Assembly (NCBI RefSeq): GCF_002803515.1
Contig: NZ_PHQX01000001.1
Span: forward strand, 372,001 to 436,000
Source: Stenotrophomonas lactitubi
Lineage (GTDB): Bacteria > Pseudomonadota > Gammaproteobacteria > Xanthomonadales > Xanthomonadaceae
Reading direction: 5' to 3'
Length of the DNA stretch: 64,000 nt
Below, in pieces: positions 28,731 through 35,707 of this stretch (its first letter is position 1; each line of letters opens with the position of its first letter). The notes beneath the pieces were generated by a model. The model was not told where the DNA came from. It was given only the letters and a program-made list of their open reading frames with translations, and made no database searches. Position numbers and translations under genes: made by a program.

Positions 28731-30095
28731 ATGACCCACGCCCCGCTGATCCACCCGCTGCTGCACCCGATCGACCTGCTGGCCCTGCAGCAGCGCGACC
28801 CGGCGCGTTTCCCGCTGCTGATGGAGTCCACCGCCTCGGGTACCGCGCAGGGCCGCTGGAGCCTGCTGCTGGCCGCGCAGGGCGACACCCTGCAGCTGGA
28901 CGCCGATGGCCAGGTGCGCGACCAGCACGGTGCGGTGCAGCCCGGCAGTTTCCTGCAGGCGCTGGACCGCGCATGGCACGCGCAGCGCCTGCCGCACGAC
29001 GGCGGCCACGCGCTGCCGTTCCGCGGTGGCTGGGCGCTGATGCTGGACTACGAAGTGGCCAGCCAGGTCGAGCCGGTGCTGCCGGCGCGCGCGCGCGATG
29101 ACGGTCACCCGACCGCACTCGCCCTGCGTTGCCCGGCCGCCGTGCTGCATGACCACCAGGCCGACACCAGCTTCCTCATTGCCGAGGCGGGCGAGCAGGC
29201 GCTGCTGGACACGCTGGTCGCCTTGCTGGCCGGCGAACTGCCGCAGGCCGGGCAGGGCTGGCAACCGCCGCAGTCGGTCAGCGAAGACGAGCCGCAGCGC
29301 TTCACTGATGGCGTGCGCCGTGTGATCGAGTACCTGCGTGCCGGTGATGTGTTCCAGGTGAACCTGTCACGGCGCTGGAGCGCGCAGTTCGCAGCACCGG
29401 TCAGTCCGCAGGCGCTGTACGCGCAGCTGCGGCGCGCCAATCCGGCGCCGTTTGCCGGCCTGTTCAGTGCGCACGGCCGGCATGTGGTCAGCTCGTCGCC
29501 GGAACGGCTGGTATCGGTGCATGGCGGCCACGCGCAGACGCGCCCGATCGCCGGCACCCGCCCGCGCTTCGAGGGCGACGACGATGCCGCGCGCATCCAG
29601 GAGCTGGTCGGCCATCCCAAGGAGCGCGCCGAGCACGTGATGCTGATCGACCTGGAGCGCAACGATCTGGGCCGCATCTGCCTGCCCGGCACGGTCGTCG
29701 TGGACGAACTGATGACCGTGGAAAGCTACGCCCACGTGCACCACATCGTCAGCAATGTCAGTGGCCACCTGCGTGCGGACGTGACCCCGGGCGAGGTGAT
29801 CGCCGCCACCTTCCCCGGCGGCACCATCACCGGCTGTCCAAAGGTGCGCTGCATGCAGATCATCAGCGAGCTGGAGCAGGTGCCGCGCGGCGCGTACACC
29901 GGTGCATTCGGTTGGCTGAACCGCGATGGCGACCTGGACCTGAACATCCTGATCCGCACCGCCGAAGTGGATGGCAACGAGGTCAGCTTCCGTACCGGTG
30001 CCGGCATCGTGGTCGACTCGGACCCGGACAAGGAACTGGACGAAACCCGGGCCAAGGCCCGCGGCCTGCTGCGGGCGCTGGGGCAGCAGGGTTGA
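28731..30095 (+). CDS. pabB: Aminodeoxychorismate synthase component I
   Basis: Chorismate-utilising enzyme of folate synthesis, 454 aa: N-terminal Anth_synt_I region and C-terminal chorismate-binding domain (LIDLERNDLGR, VHHIVSNVSG, FPGGTITGCPK, RTGAGIVVDSDP). Position 274, the lysine of E. coli PabB PIKGT, is alanine here (RPIAGTRPR), as in TrpE. PabB is favoured over TrpE because of the VHHIVSN and SGHLRADVTPGE features and the gene context, but in the absence of the other chorismate enzymes the choice is not absolute. Confidence 0.88.
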   Translation: MTHAPLIHPLLHPIDLLALQQRDPARFPLLMESTASGTAQGRWSLLLAAQGDTLQLDADGQVRDQHGAVQPGSFLQALDRAWHAQRLPHDGGHALPFRGGWALMLDYEVASQVEPVLPARARDDGHPTALALRCPAAVLHDHQADTSFLIAEAGEQALLDTLVALLAGELPQAGQGWQPPQSVSEDEPQRFTDGVRRVIEYLRAGDVFQVNLSRRWSAQFAAPVSPQALYAQLRRANPAPFAGLFSAHGRHVVSSSPERLVSVHGGHAQTRPIAGTRPRFEGDDDAARIQELVGHPKERAEHVMLIDLERNDLGRICLPGTVVVDELMTVESYAHVHHIVSNVSGHLRADVTPGEVIAATFPGGTITGCPKVRCMQIISELEQVPRGAYTGAFGWLNRDGDLDLNILIRTAEVDGNEVSFRTGAGIVVDSDPDKELDETRAKARGLLRALGQQG

Positions 30096-30141
30096 TCGAT
30101 TGCCGCCGCCGGGCATGGCCCGGCGCTGCCGGTCCTGGTGG

Positions 30142-30162
30142 GTGCCGACCGTTGGTCGGCAC
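30142..30162 (+). repeat. REP-like palindrome GTGCCGACC-GTT-GGTCGGCAC, copy 1
   Basis: Part of a 30-bp direct repeat (from GGTGGGTGCCGACC to GGCACGGA) that recurs 80 bp on. Confidence 0.85.
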
Positions 30163-30182
30163 GGATGCTTCCATGGTCGTTC

Positions 30183-30205
30183 ATCCACGCATGGCGTGGA
30201 TCTAC
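30183..30205 (-). repeat. SMAG-type REP unit
   Basis: ATCCACGC-ATG-GCGTGGATCTAC, sandwiched between the two identical palindromes at 30142 and 30222. Confidence 0.85.
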
Positions 30206-30221
30206 TGGAGATGGTGGGTGG

Positions 30222-30242
30222 GTGCCGACCGTTGGTCGGCAC
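30222..30242 (+). repeat. REP-like palindrome, copy 2
   Basis: Same 21-bp palindrome as 30142-30162, exactly 80 bp later and 78 bp before the mltG start. Confidence 0.85.
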
Positions 30243-30319
30243 GGACGCGTGGCTTCGGTCATGACCCTACACCGGCGGCACGGTATCCTGCACGACGGAA
30301 TCGAGTTCAGAGGTAGTCC

Positions 30320-31381
30320 ATGGCGGGAGCCAAGCGCGGGTGTCTGTGGGTGGTAACACTGCTGCTGGTGCTGGCCGCCATCGTGGCCGGCGCGGGCGCG
30401 TGGTTCTTCTACAAGCAGACCCAGTTTGCCGACGTGCCGCTGACCCCCAGTGCGGACAGCGTGGTCATCGCCAGCGGCGATGGCATGAACAGCGTGCTGC
30501 GCAAGCTGCGCGAGGCCGGCGTGGACGAGGGCCAGGACACCCAGTGGCAGCTGCTGGCGCGCCAGCTCGATGCCGCCGGCAAGCTGAAGGTGGGCGAGTA
30601 CGCACTGAGCAGGGATCTGACCCCGCGCGAACTGCTGCTGCGCATGCGCGCCGGCAAGGTGCTGCAGCACCGCGTCACCATCATCGAAGGCTGGAACATC
30701 CGCCAGCTGCGCGCCGCGCTCAAGCGTGCCGATCCGCTGCTGCACACCACCGACACCCTCGATGACGCAGCGCTGATGGACCGCCTCGGTTTCGCCGGCC
30801 AGCATCCGGAAGGCCGCTTCCTGCCGGAGACCTACGTCTACCAGCGCGGCGACAGCGACCTGGACGTGCTCAAGCGTGCCCACGGCGCGATGGAGAAGGC
30901 GCTGGACGAAGCCTGGGAAAGCCGCGCGCCGGATCTGCCGATCAATACGCCGTACGAGCTGCTGACGATGGCGTCGATCATCGAAAAGGAAACCGCGCTG
31001 GCCAGCGAGCGACCGCAGATTGCGGGCGTGTTCATGCGCCGCCTGAAGATCGGCATGCGCCTGCAGACCGACCCGACCGTGATCTACGGCATCGGTGCGG
31101 CGTATGACGGCAACATCCGCCGCCGCGACCTGACCACCGATACGCCCTACAACACCTACACCCGGTCTGGCCTGACCCCGACCCCGATCGCCATGCCCAG
31201 CCGCGATGCGCTGATGGCCGCTGCGCAACCGGCACCGGGCGATGCGCTGTACTTCGTCGCCGTGGGCGATGGCAGCGGCGCACACGTGTTCTCGCCCAGC
31301 CTGGACAAACACAACGCCGCCGTAGCCCGCTACCTGCAGCAGCTGCGCCAGCAACGCACCAAGGAGACCCCGGCGCAATGA
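30320..31381 (+). CDS. mltG: Endolytic murein transglycosylase
   Basis: Cuts nascent glycan strands and so sets their length. 353 aa: one N-terminal TM helix (VTLLLVLAAIVAGAGAWFF), a LysM-like middle and the YceG domain with catalytic Glu at about 222 (ASIIEKETA) and the LQTDPTVIYG motif. Starts ATG 30320 and overlaps tmk by 4 nt (ATGA), opening a chain of such overlaps through pilZ. Confidence 0.95.
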   Translation: MAGAKRGCLWVVTLLLVLAAIVAGAGAWFFYKQTQFADVPLTPSADSVVIASGDGMNSVLRKLREAGVDEGQDTQWQLLARQLDAAGKLKVGEYALSRDLTPRELLLRMRAGKVLQHRVTIIEGWNIRQLRAALKRADPLLHTTDTLDDAALMDRLGFAGQHPEGRFLPETYVYQRGDSDLDVLKRAHGAMEKALDEAWESRAPDLPINTPYELLTMASIIEKETALASERPQIAGVFMRRLKIGMRLQTDPTVIYGIGAAYDGNIRRRDLTTDTPYNTYTRSGLTPTPIAMPSRDALMAAAQPAPGDALYFVAVGDGSGAHVFSPSLDKHNAAVARYLQQLRQQRTKETPAQ

Positions 31382-32043
31382 GTTCCGCGCTGCTTCGCCA
31401 TCCCCGTTTCGTCAGCCTGGAAGGCGGCGAAGGCGCGGGCAAGACCACGGCCATCAACGCCATCCGTGAGTGCCTGCGCCGCCACGGCCATGAGGTCGTA
31501 CTGACCCGCGAACCCGGTGGTACGCCGCTGGCCGAGCGCATCCGCGGGCTGGTGCTGAAGCCCGATGCCGAGATCGCTGCCGAGCCGCTCAGTGCCGAGG
31601 CCGAACTGCTGCTGGTGTTCGCCGCACGTGCGCAGCATGTGCGCCAGGTGATCCAGCCGGCGCTGCAGCGCGGCGCCTACGTGCTCAGCGATCGCTTCAC
31701 CGATTCCAGCTACGCCTACCAGGGCGGTGGCCGCGGCCTGGACCCGCAGTGGATTGCCGACCTGGAGCGCCGCGCCGTTGGCCTGCTGCCCGGTTTGACC
31801 CTGCTGCTGGACGTGGACGTGGCCGTTGGCCGCGCGCGTGCCAATGGCCGCGATCTGTGGCCGGACCGCATCGAAAGCGAGCAGGACGATTTCTTCCAGC
31901 GCGTGCGCGAGGTGTTCCGCAGCCGCGCACAGCAGGACCCGCAGCGCTTCGCGCTGGTCGATGCCGGCCAGGTGCAGGAGCGCGTGGCTGCTGATGTGGT
32001 CGCGCGTGTCGAACGCTGGCTGCAGCAAGGGGAGGGCGCATGA
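31378..32043 (+). CDS. tmk: Thymidylate kinase
   Basis: dTMP to dTDP. 221 aa; P-loop EGGEGAGKTT, DRF/TDSS substrate motif (SDRFTDSSYAYQGGGRG) and lid residues. Type II-like (no Arg in the P-loop X positions). Four-nucleotide overlaps with both mltG and holB imply translational coupling. Confidence 0.97.
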   Translation: MSSALLRHPRFVSLEGGEGAGKTTAINAIRECLRRHGHEVVLTREPGGTPLAERIRGLVLKPDAEIAAEPLSAEAELLLVFAARAQHVRQVIQPALQRGAYVLSDRFTDSSYAYQGGGRGLDPQWIADLERRAVGLLPGLTLLLDVDVAVGRARANGRDLWPDRIESEQDDFFQRVREVFRSRAQQDPQRFALVDAGQVQERVAADVVARVERWLQQGEGA

Positions 32044-32996
32044 GTACGTTCTCGCCCTGGCAGCAGCGCGCGTTCGACCAGACCGTGGCCGCGTTGGATG
32101 CTGATCGGCTGGGCCACGGCCTGCTGATCTGCGGCCCGGCCGGGCTGGGCAAGCGTGAAGTGGCGCTCGCGCTGGCCGACCATGTGCTGGCACGCGGCGA
32201 TGCTGCGCACGCCACCCGCACCCGGCAGCTGATTGCCGCCGGCACGCATCCCGACCTGCAGCTGATCAGCTTCATTCCGAACAAGAGCGGCGACAAGCTG
32301 CGCACCGAGATCGTGATCGAGCAGGTGCGCGAGATCACCAACAAGCTGGCGCTGACCCCGCAGTACGGCGTGGCGCAGGTGGTGATCGTCGACCCGGCTG
32401 ATGCCATCAACCGTTCGGCCGCCAATGCGTTGCTGAAGACTCTGGAAGAACCGCAGCCCGGACGCTACCTGTGGTTGATCAGCAGTGACCCGGCGCGCCT
32501 GCCGCAGACCGTGCGCAGCCGCTGCCAGCGCCTGGAATTCAAGCTGCCGCCGCGCGAGGAAGCGCTGGCCTGGCTGCAGCAGCAGGGCCACAGCGAGGCG
32601 GCCGCGCGCGAGGCGCTGGATGCAGCACGCGGCCATCCTGGGCAGGCCGATAACTGGCTGCGCGAAGATGGCTTGAGCCTGCGTCGCGACGTCGGCCGCG
32701 AGCTGGAACAGTTGGCCGCTGGCAAGACCGGTGCGGTGGAACTGGCGCAGAAGTGGTGCGCCGATGACAACGCGGCGCTGCGCCTGCGCTTCGCCGCCGA
32801 CCTGGCGCTGGCGCAGGCCAGCACCGATGCCTTGACCACGCCGGAGCGATTGCACAAGCTTGCAGCCTGGTTCGATGCGGCCAACCGCACCCGCGACCTG
32901 CTGCGCACCACCGTGCGCGCAGACCTTGCGGTGGTCGAGTTGCTGCTGGCCTGGAACAAGGTGAACGAGCGGCCTGCCGCAAGGGGAAATCGATGA
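32040..32996 (+). CDS. holB: DNA polymerase III delta-prime subunit
   Basis: Clamp-loader stator, 318 aa. AAA+ fold with degenerate P-loop GPAGLGKREVA, LLKTLEEPQPG and the SRCQRLEF sensor. The zinc-binding cysteines that E. coli delta-prime has before AGTHPD are absent; the segment reads LARGDAAHATRTRQLI here. Overlaps tmk and pilZ by 4 nt each. Confidence 0.94.
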   Translation: MSTFSPWQQRAFDQTVAALDADRLGHGLLICGPAGLGKREVALALADHVLARGDAAHATRTRQLIAAGTHPDLQLISFIPNKSGDKLRTEIVIEQVREITNKLALTPQYGVAQVVIVDPADAINRSAANALLKTLEEPQPGRYLWLISSDPARLPQTVRSRCQRLEFKLPPREEALAWLQQQGHSEAAAREALDAARGHPGQADNWLREDGLSLRRDVGRELEQLAAGKTGAVELAQKWCADDNAALRLRFAADLALAQASTDALTTPERLHKLAAWFDAANRTRDLLRTTVRADLAVVELLLAWNKVNERPAARGNR

Positions 32997-33346
32997 GTGC
33001 CAGCAACGCCCGCCAGGGCATCCTGTCCCTGGCCGTGAAGGACAAGGCCGCGCTGTACAGCGCGTACATGCCGTTCGTGAAGAATGGCGGCATCTTCGTG
33101 CCCACGCCCAAGCGTTACTTCCTGGGCGATGAGGTGTTCCTGCTGCTGACCCTGCCTGATTCCAGCGAGCGCCTGCCGGTGGCCGGCAAGGTGATCTGGG
33201 TGACCCCGGCCGGCGCGCAGGGCAACCGCACGGCCGGCATCGGCGTGCAGCTGGCGGACGGCCAGGAAGGCGAGACGGTGCGGCACAAGATCGAGACGAT
33301 CCTGGCCGGCCTGACCGGTTCGGACAAGCCGACGCATACGATGTGA
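32993..33346 (+). CDS. pilZ: PilZ-domain type IV pilus assembly protein
   Basis: 117 aa, single PilZ domain. It lacks both c-di-GMP-binding signatures (no RxxxR at the N-terminus; NGGIFVPT instead of D/NxSxxG). It corresponds to the Xanthomonas PilZ type that does not bind the nucleotide but is needed for type IV pili, working with PilB and an EAL protein. Last gene of the overlapping tmk-holB chain, its usual place. Confidence 0.94.
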   Translation: MSASNARQGILSLAVKDKAALYSAYMPFVKNGGIFVPTPKRYFLGDEVFLLLTLPDSSERLPVAGKVIWVTPAGAQGNRTAGIGVQLADGQEGETVRHKIETILAGLTGSDKPTHTM

Positions 33347-33368
33347 TGTGGGCGGATCGCGCTTCCCA

Positions 33369-33391
33369 GTAGAGCCAGGCCATGCCTGGCT
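33369..33391 (+). repeat. SMAG-type REP unit
   Basis: GTAGAGCCAGGC-CAT-GCCTGGCT after pilZ. Confidence 0.75.
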
Positions 33392-33431
33392 GATGGGGGA
33401 AATGGGCCGGCAAACACGATGTGAAAAGGTG

Positions 33432-33459
33432 TTGACGCCCTGAAAAACCGCCCTATAAT
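33432..33459 (+). promoter_or_regulatory. Sigma-70 promoter of tRNA-Val
   Basis: TTGACG (33432-33437), 16-bp spacer, TATAAT (33454-33459), followed 20 bp later by the tRNA 5' end. The clearest promoter in the window. Confidence 0.85.
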
Positions 33460-33479
33460 GAGCGGCTCAGCAACACACC

Positions 33480-33554
33480 GGGCGGTTAGCTCAGCGGTAG
33501 AGCATTGCCTTCACACGGCAAGGGTCACAGGTTCGATCCCTGTACCGCCCACCA
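33480..33554 (+). tRNA. tRNA-Val (CAC anticodon)
   Basis: 75 nt with encoded CCA. Acceptor GGGCGGT/ACCGCCC, anticodon stem TTGCC/GGCAA with loop TTCACAC (anticodon CAC), T-loop GGTTCGATCCC. All arms pair. Confidence 0.97.
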
Positions 33555-33564
33555 TGTTGCAGAA

Positions 33565-33600
33565 CGAAAAAAGCCTCCAGCAATGGGGGCTTTTTTGTTG
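33565..33600 (+). terminator. Rho-independent terminator of tRNA-Val
   Basis: AAAAAAGCCTCC-AGCAAT-GGGGGCTTTTTT followed by GTTG, 12 nt after the tRNA. The A-tract also lets it serve the convergent minus-strand gene. Confidence 0.9.
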
Positions 33601-33608
33601 CCCGTGAT

Positions 33609-34037
33609 TCAACCGGGCTCCTTTCCCCCGGCTGTGATCGCATCGCCGAGGCCGGTCTGCGCGGCACGCGCGATCTGGCGTGCGGCCAGCAGCAGACCGT
33701 TTCGATGGAAGTCGCCGATCTGCTCGTCGGTGCCGCCGACCACGCGCGTGTGCTCTGCCGCGTGCAGAAGATCGAGCATGGTGTTCAGTGCGGACAGTGA
33801 ACGGCCGAGGGAGGCAATGGTCTGCGCGTTGAGTGTCTGCGTGGTGCACGGCTGGCCGTCTTCGCCATCTCCCTTGCGTACCGCATCAAGGAAGGTGAAG
33901 AACATCGGCTGCGATGACGGGATCTGCTGCTCCTTCAGTGCGCACTCGATCTCGCGCGCGAGGTCTTCAGGCACGTCGCTGGCGATGTCGCCGATCAAGG
34001 CAAGCAGGCGAGGATGGAGGACGGTTTTGTTGGTCAT
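33609..34037 (-). CDS. Uncharacterised 142-aa cytoplasmic protein
   Basis: I do not recognise a family with certainty. It has no signal or membrane helix. It is mostly helical by appearance and rich in Ala/Leu/Gln, with motifs LHPRLLALIGDIASDVPEDL, FFTFLDAVRKGD, LNTMLDLLHAAEHTR and HRNGLLLAARQIARAA. The last two recall short Xanthomonadaceae / Ralstonia / Pseudomonas helical families (DUF1484 / DUF3077-like), a tentative comparison. ATG 34037 is preceded by GTGAGGG with 8-nt spacing. Its leader contains a hairpin 24 nt upstream and the large paired element at 34094-34254. The frame remains open above the ATG but runs through that leader. Confidence 0.75.
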   Translation of the reverse strand: MTNKTVLHPRLLALIGDIASDVPEDLAREIECALKEQQIPSSQPMFFTFLDAVRKGDGEDGQPCTTQTLNAQTIASLGRSLSALNTMLDLLHAAEHTRVVGGTDEQIGDFHRNGLLLAARQIARAAQTGLGDAITAGGKEPG

Positions 34038-34061
34038 GGCGGAACCCTCACTGGCGTAGGA

Positions 34062-34254
34062 CCACCTTCCGTAGTGAAGGTGGCGGACGGTGCGGGTTGG
34101 CGTACCGGGGCAAACACAACGGAGTGAGAAAACACCCGGCGGATCGAGTGATCCCCACGCACCGCCCGCCATTGAGGGCCGTCGGTGCATTCTTGCGGCT
34201 ACGCACTGCTGCGCAACCAATCCGTCAGGTTTGCTTTTTCGAGACGCCAATCCC
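34062..34254 (-). promoter_or_regulatory. Structured leader element, copy A (C4-RNA-like architecture)
   Basis: Outer stem GGGTTGGCGT (34094-34103) / ACGCCAATCCC (34244-34254) with one bulged base. Second stem GCAAAC (34110-34115) / GTTTGC (34229-34234). Inner hairpin GGATC-GAGT-GATCC (34141-34154). Separate perfect hairpin CCACCTTC / GAAGGTGG (34062-34083). Same layout as 49453-49638. Strand is given as that of the downstream 142-aa gene, but the pairing is possible on either strand. Confidence 0.65.
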
Positions 34255-34603
34255 GGCCAAGGCAACTTGCCTCGGCCCGGCGATCATCAAGTCGAACAAT
34301 CACGTCGGTCTGCAAGGAAAGTTCTCAACTACCCCTAAGCAGGCCAAGCGTTTTCTGTTCTGTGCCGTCGAGCACCAGCCCGCTGTGCAGCCCGTCACTG
34401 ATGGCACAAATCGCCGCCCCTGCCGGGCGTGCATATGACGACTCCGCAGGAACGCCACCATGGCGATCGCGTCACCTCGCGCGGTGCTTGCGGGAACATG
34501 TCACGGATGGAGGCAGAGGGTTCCATCCATGCGCTGTTCCGGCGCCCTTGGCGGGCGTAATCTCGGCCCATTGTTGTGCCCCTCCCATCCTTGGAATGCC
34601 ACC
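34255..34603. other. Intergenic sequence without a supported gene
   Basis: Between the structured element and the tautomerase I find only short frames with no ribosome site or recognisable product, and no repeat units. Confidence 0.6.
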
Positions 34604-34984
34604 ATGCCGCTCGCCCGCATCGATCTTCGCAAAGGTAAAACCGTGGAGTACCGCCAGCGTGTCGGCGAGGCGATCTACCAGGCCATGCGCGCGGTCGGCG
34701 TGCCGGAAAACGATCGCTTCCAGATCTTCCAGGAGCACGACGGCGGCACGCTCGTGTTCGACCCGGGTTACCTCGGCATCGCCCGCAGCGATGACTTCAT
34801 CTGCATCCAGATCACCTGGAACGAAGGGCGCACGCTGGAGCAGAAAAAGGCGTTGTACCTGGGCATTGCCGATGGCCTGCATGCGGCAGTGGGTATCCGC
34901 CGCGAGGATGTGTTCATCAATCTGGTGGAAGTGAAGAAGGAGAACTGGTCGTTCGGTAACGGCCAGGCGCAGTACGTGAGTTGA
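34604..34984 (+). CDS. Tautomerase / 4-oxalocrotonate tautomerase-like protein
   Basis: 126 aa. The catalytic proline follows the initiator Met (M-P-L-A-R-I-D-L), as needed after Met removal. The body matches the longer tautomerase branch (about 125-130 residues, two fused beta-alpha-beta units) with RFQIFQEHDGG, W-N-E-G-R-T-L-E-Q-K and EDVFINLVEV. ATG 34604 is chosen because Pro must be residue 2; the open frame continues upstream without this. Substrate unknown; no degradative operon nearby. Confidence 0.88.
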   Translation: MPLARIDLRKGKTVEYRQRVGEAIYQAMRAVGVPENDRFQIFQEHDGGTLVFDPGYLGIARSDDFICIQITWNEGRTLEQKKALYLGIADGLHAAVGIRREDVFINLVEVKKENWSFGNGQAQYVS

Positions 34985-34996
34985 TGCGCGAAGCGC

Positions 34997-35019
34997 ATCC
35001 ACGCATGGCGTGGATCTAC
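34997..35019 (-). repeat. SMAG-type REP unit
   Basis: ATCCACGC-ATG-GCGTGGATCTAC, 12 bp after the tautomerase. Confidence 0.85.
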
Positions 35020-35140
35020 TGGATCCGTCGCGAAGACGTGTTCATCGATGTTGTCGGTGCCAGAGCCCTGCGTCACAGTGTCGCAGCAGGTAAACCCTGA
35101 ACGCGGTCCAGGGTTGGCCCTGGGCCCGTAGAATGGCCGC

Positions 35141-35578
35141 GTGCGCCGCTCTGCTCTCCACCGCCGGTTCCAGACCCTGGCATGGCTTGCCATGCTGCTG
35201 GTGCTGCTTGCCCCGCTGGTGAGCCGCTGGCTGGCAGATGCGCACGTTGCTGTTGCTGCACCGGTGGCGGTCATGGACCACACCCTGCACGCACAGCACG
35301 CGATGGAAGGGCACCACGACCACCACGCGATGGCAATGCAGCATGGCGAAGCCGCACCGAAGCCGCCGGCCGATCCACACGCCGACCACGAGATGGGCGT
35401 GGACTGCGACTACTGCCTGATTGCCGCACGACTGATCACCCTGCTGGTGGCGGCGCTGCTGTTGATGATGCCGCTGGCACCGGTGTGCCGCGCGCTGCGT
35501 GGTGCGGTGCAGACGTTGCCGCAGCGGATCAGCGGCACGTTGGGAGCGCGTGGGCCACCGGTACTGCTGGCCGCTTGA
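35141..35578 (+). CDS. DUF2946 His/Met-rich membrane protein
   Basis: 145 aa, GTG start. An N-terminal hydrophobic helix (LAWLAMLLVLLAPLV), a periplasmic segment dense in His and Met (HHDHHAMAMQHGE), then the DUF2946 hallmark C-x-x-C (DCDYC) before a second helix (ITLLVAALLLMMPL). DUF2946 genes usually sit beside TonB receptors and PepSY proteins, as here, and the His/Met/Cys content suggests copper or another soft metal. Metal specificity is inference. Confidence 0.82.
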   Translation: MRRSALHRRFQTLAWLAMLLVLLAPLVSRWLADAHVAVAAPVAVMDHTLHAQHAMEGHHDHHAMAMQHGEAAPKPPADPHADHEMGVDCDYCLIAARLITLLVAALLLMMPLAPVCRALRGAVQTLPQRISGTLGARGPPVLLAA

Positions 35579-35615
35579 GCCCTGCGCGTGCGCCCTTGGA
35601 TTGATTCTCCCGAGC

Positions 35616-35638
35616 TGCCAGGCATGGCCTGGCACTAC
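35616..35638 (-). repeat. SMAG-type REP unit
   Basis: TGCCAGGC-ATG-GCCTGGCACTAC between the DUF2946 and TonB receptor genes. Confidence 0.75.
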
Positions 35639-35707
35639 TGCGTGCGCGTTTCCCGAACTCCTTGAGCTTCCCTGCGACTGCGGGGTGGCCTTGCATGCCG
35701 TGAAACA

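Noticed and set aside
34460..34603. N-terminal extension of the tautomerase
   Set aside because: The catalytic proline must follow the initiator Met; the extension has no ribosome site and runs through non-conserved sequence.
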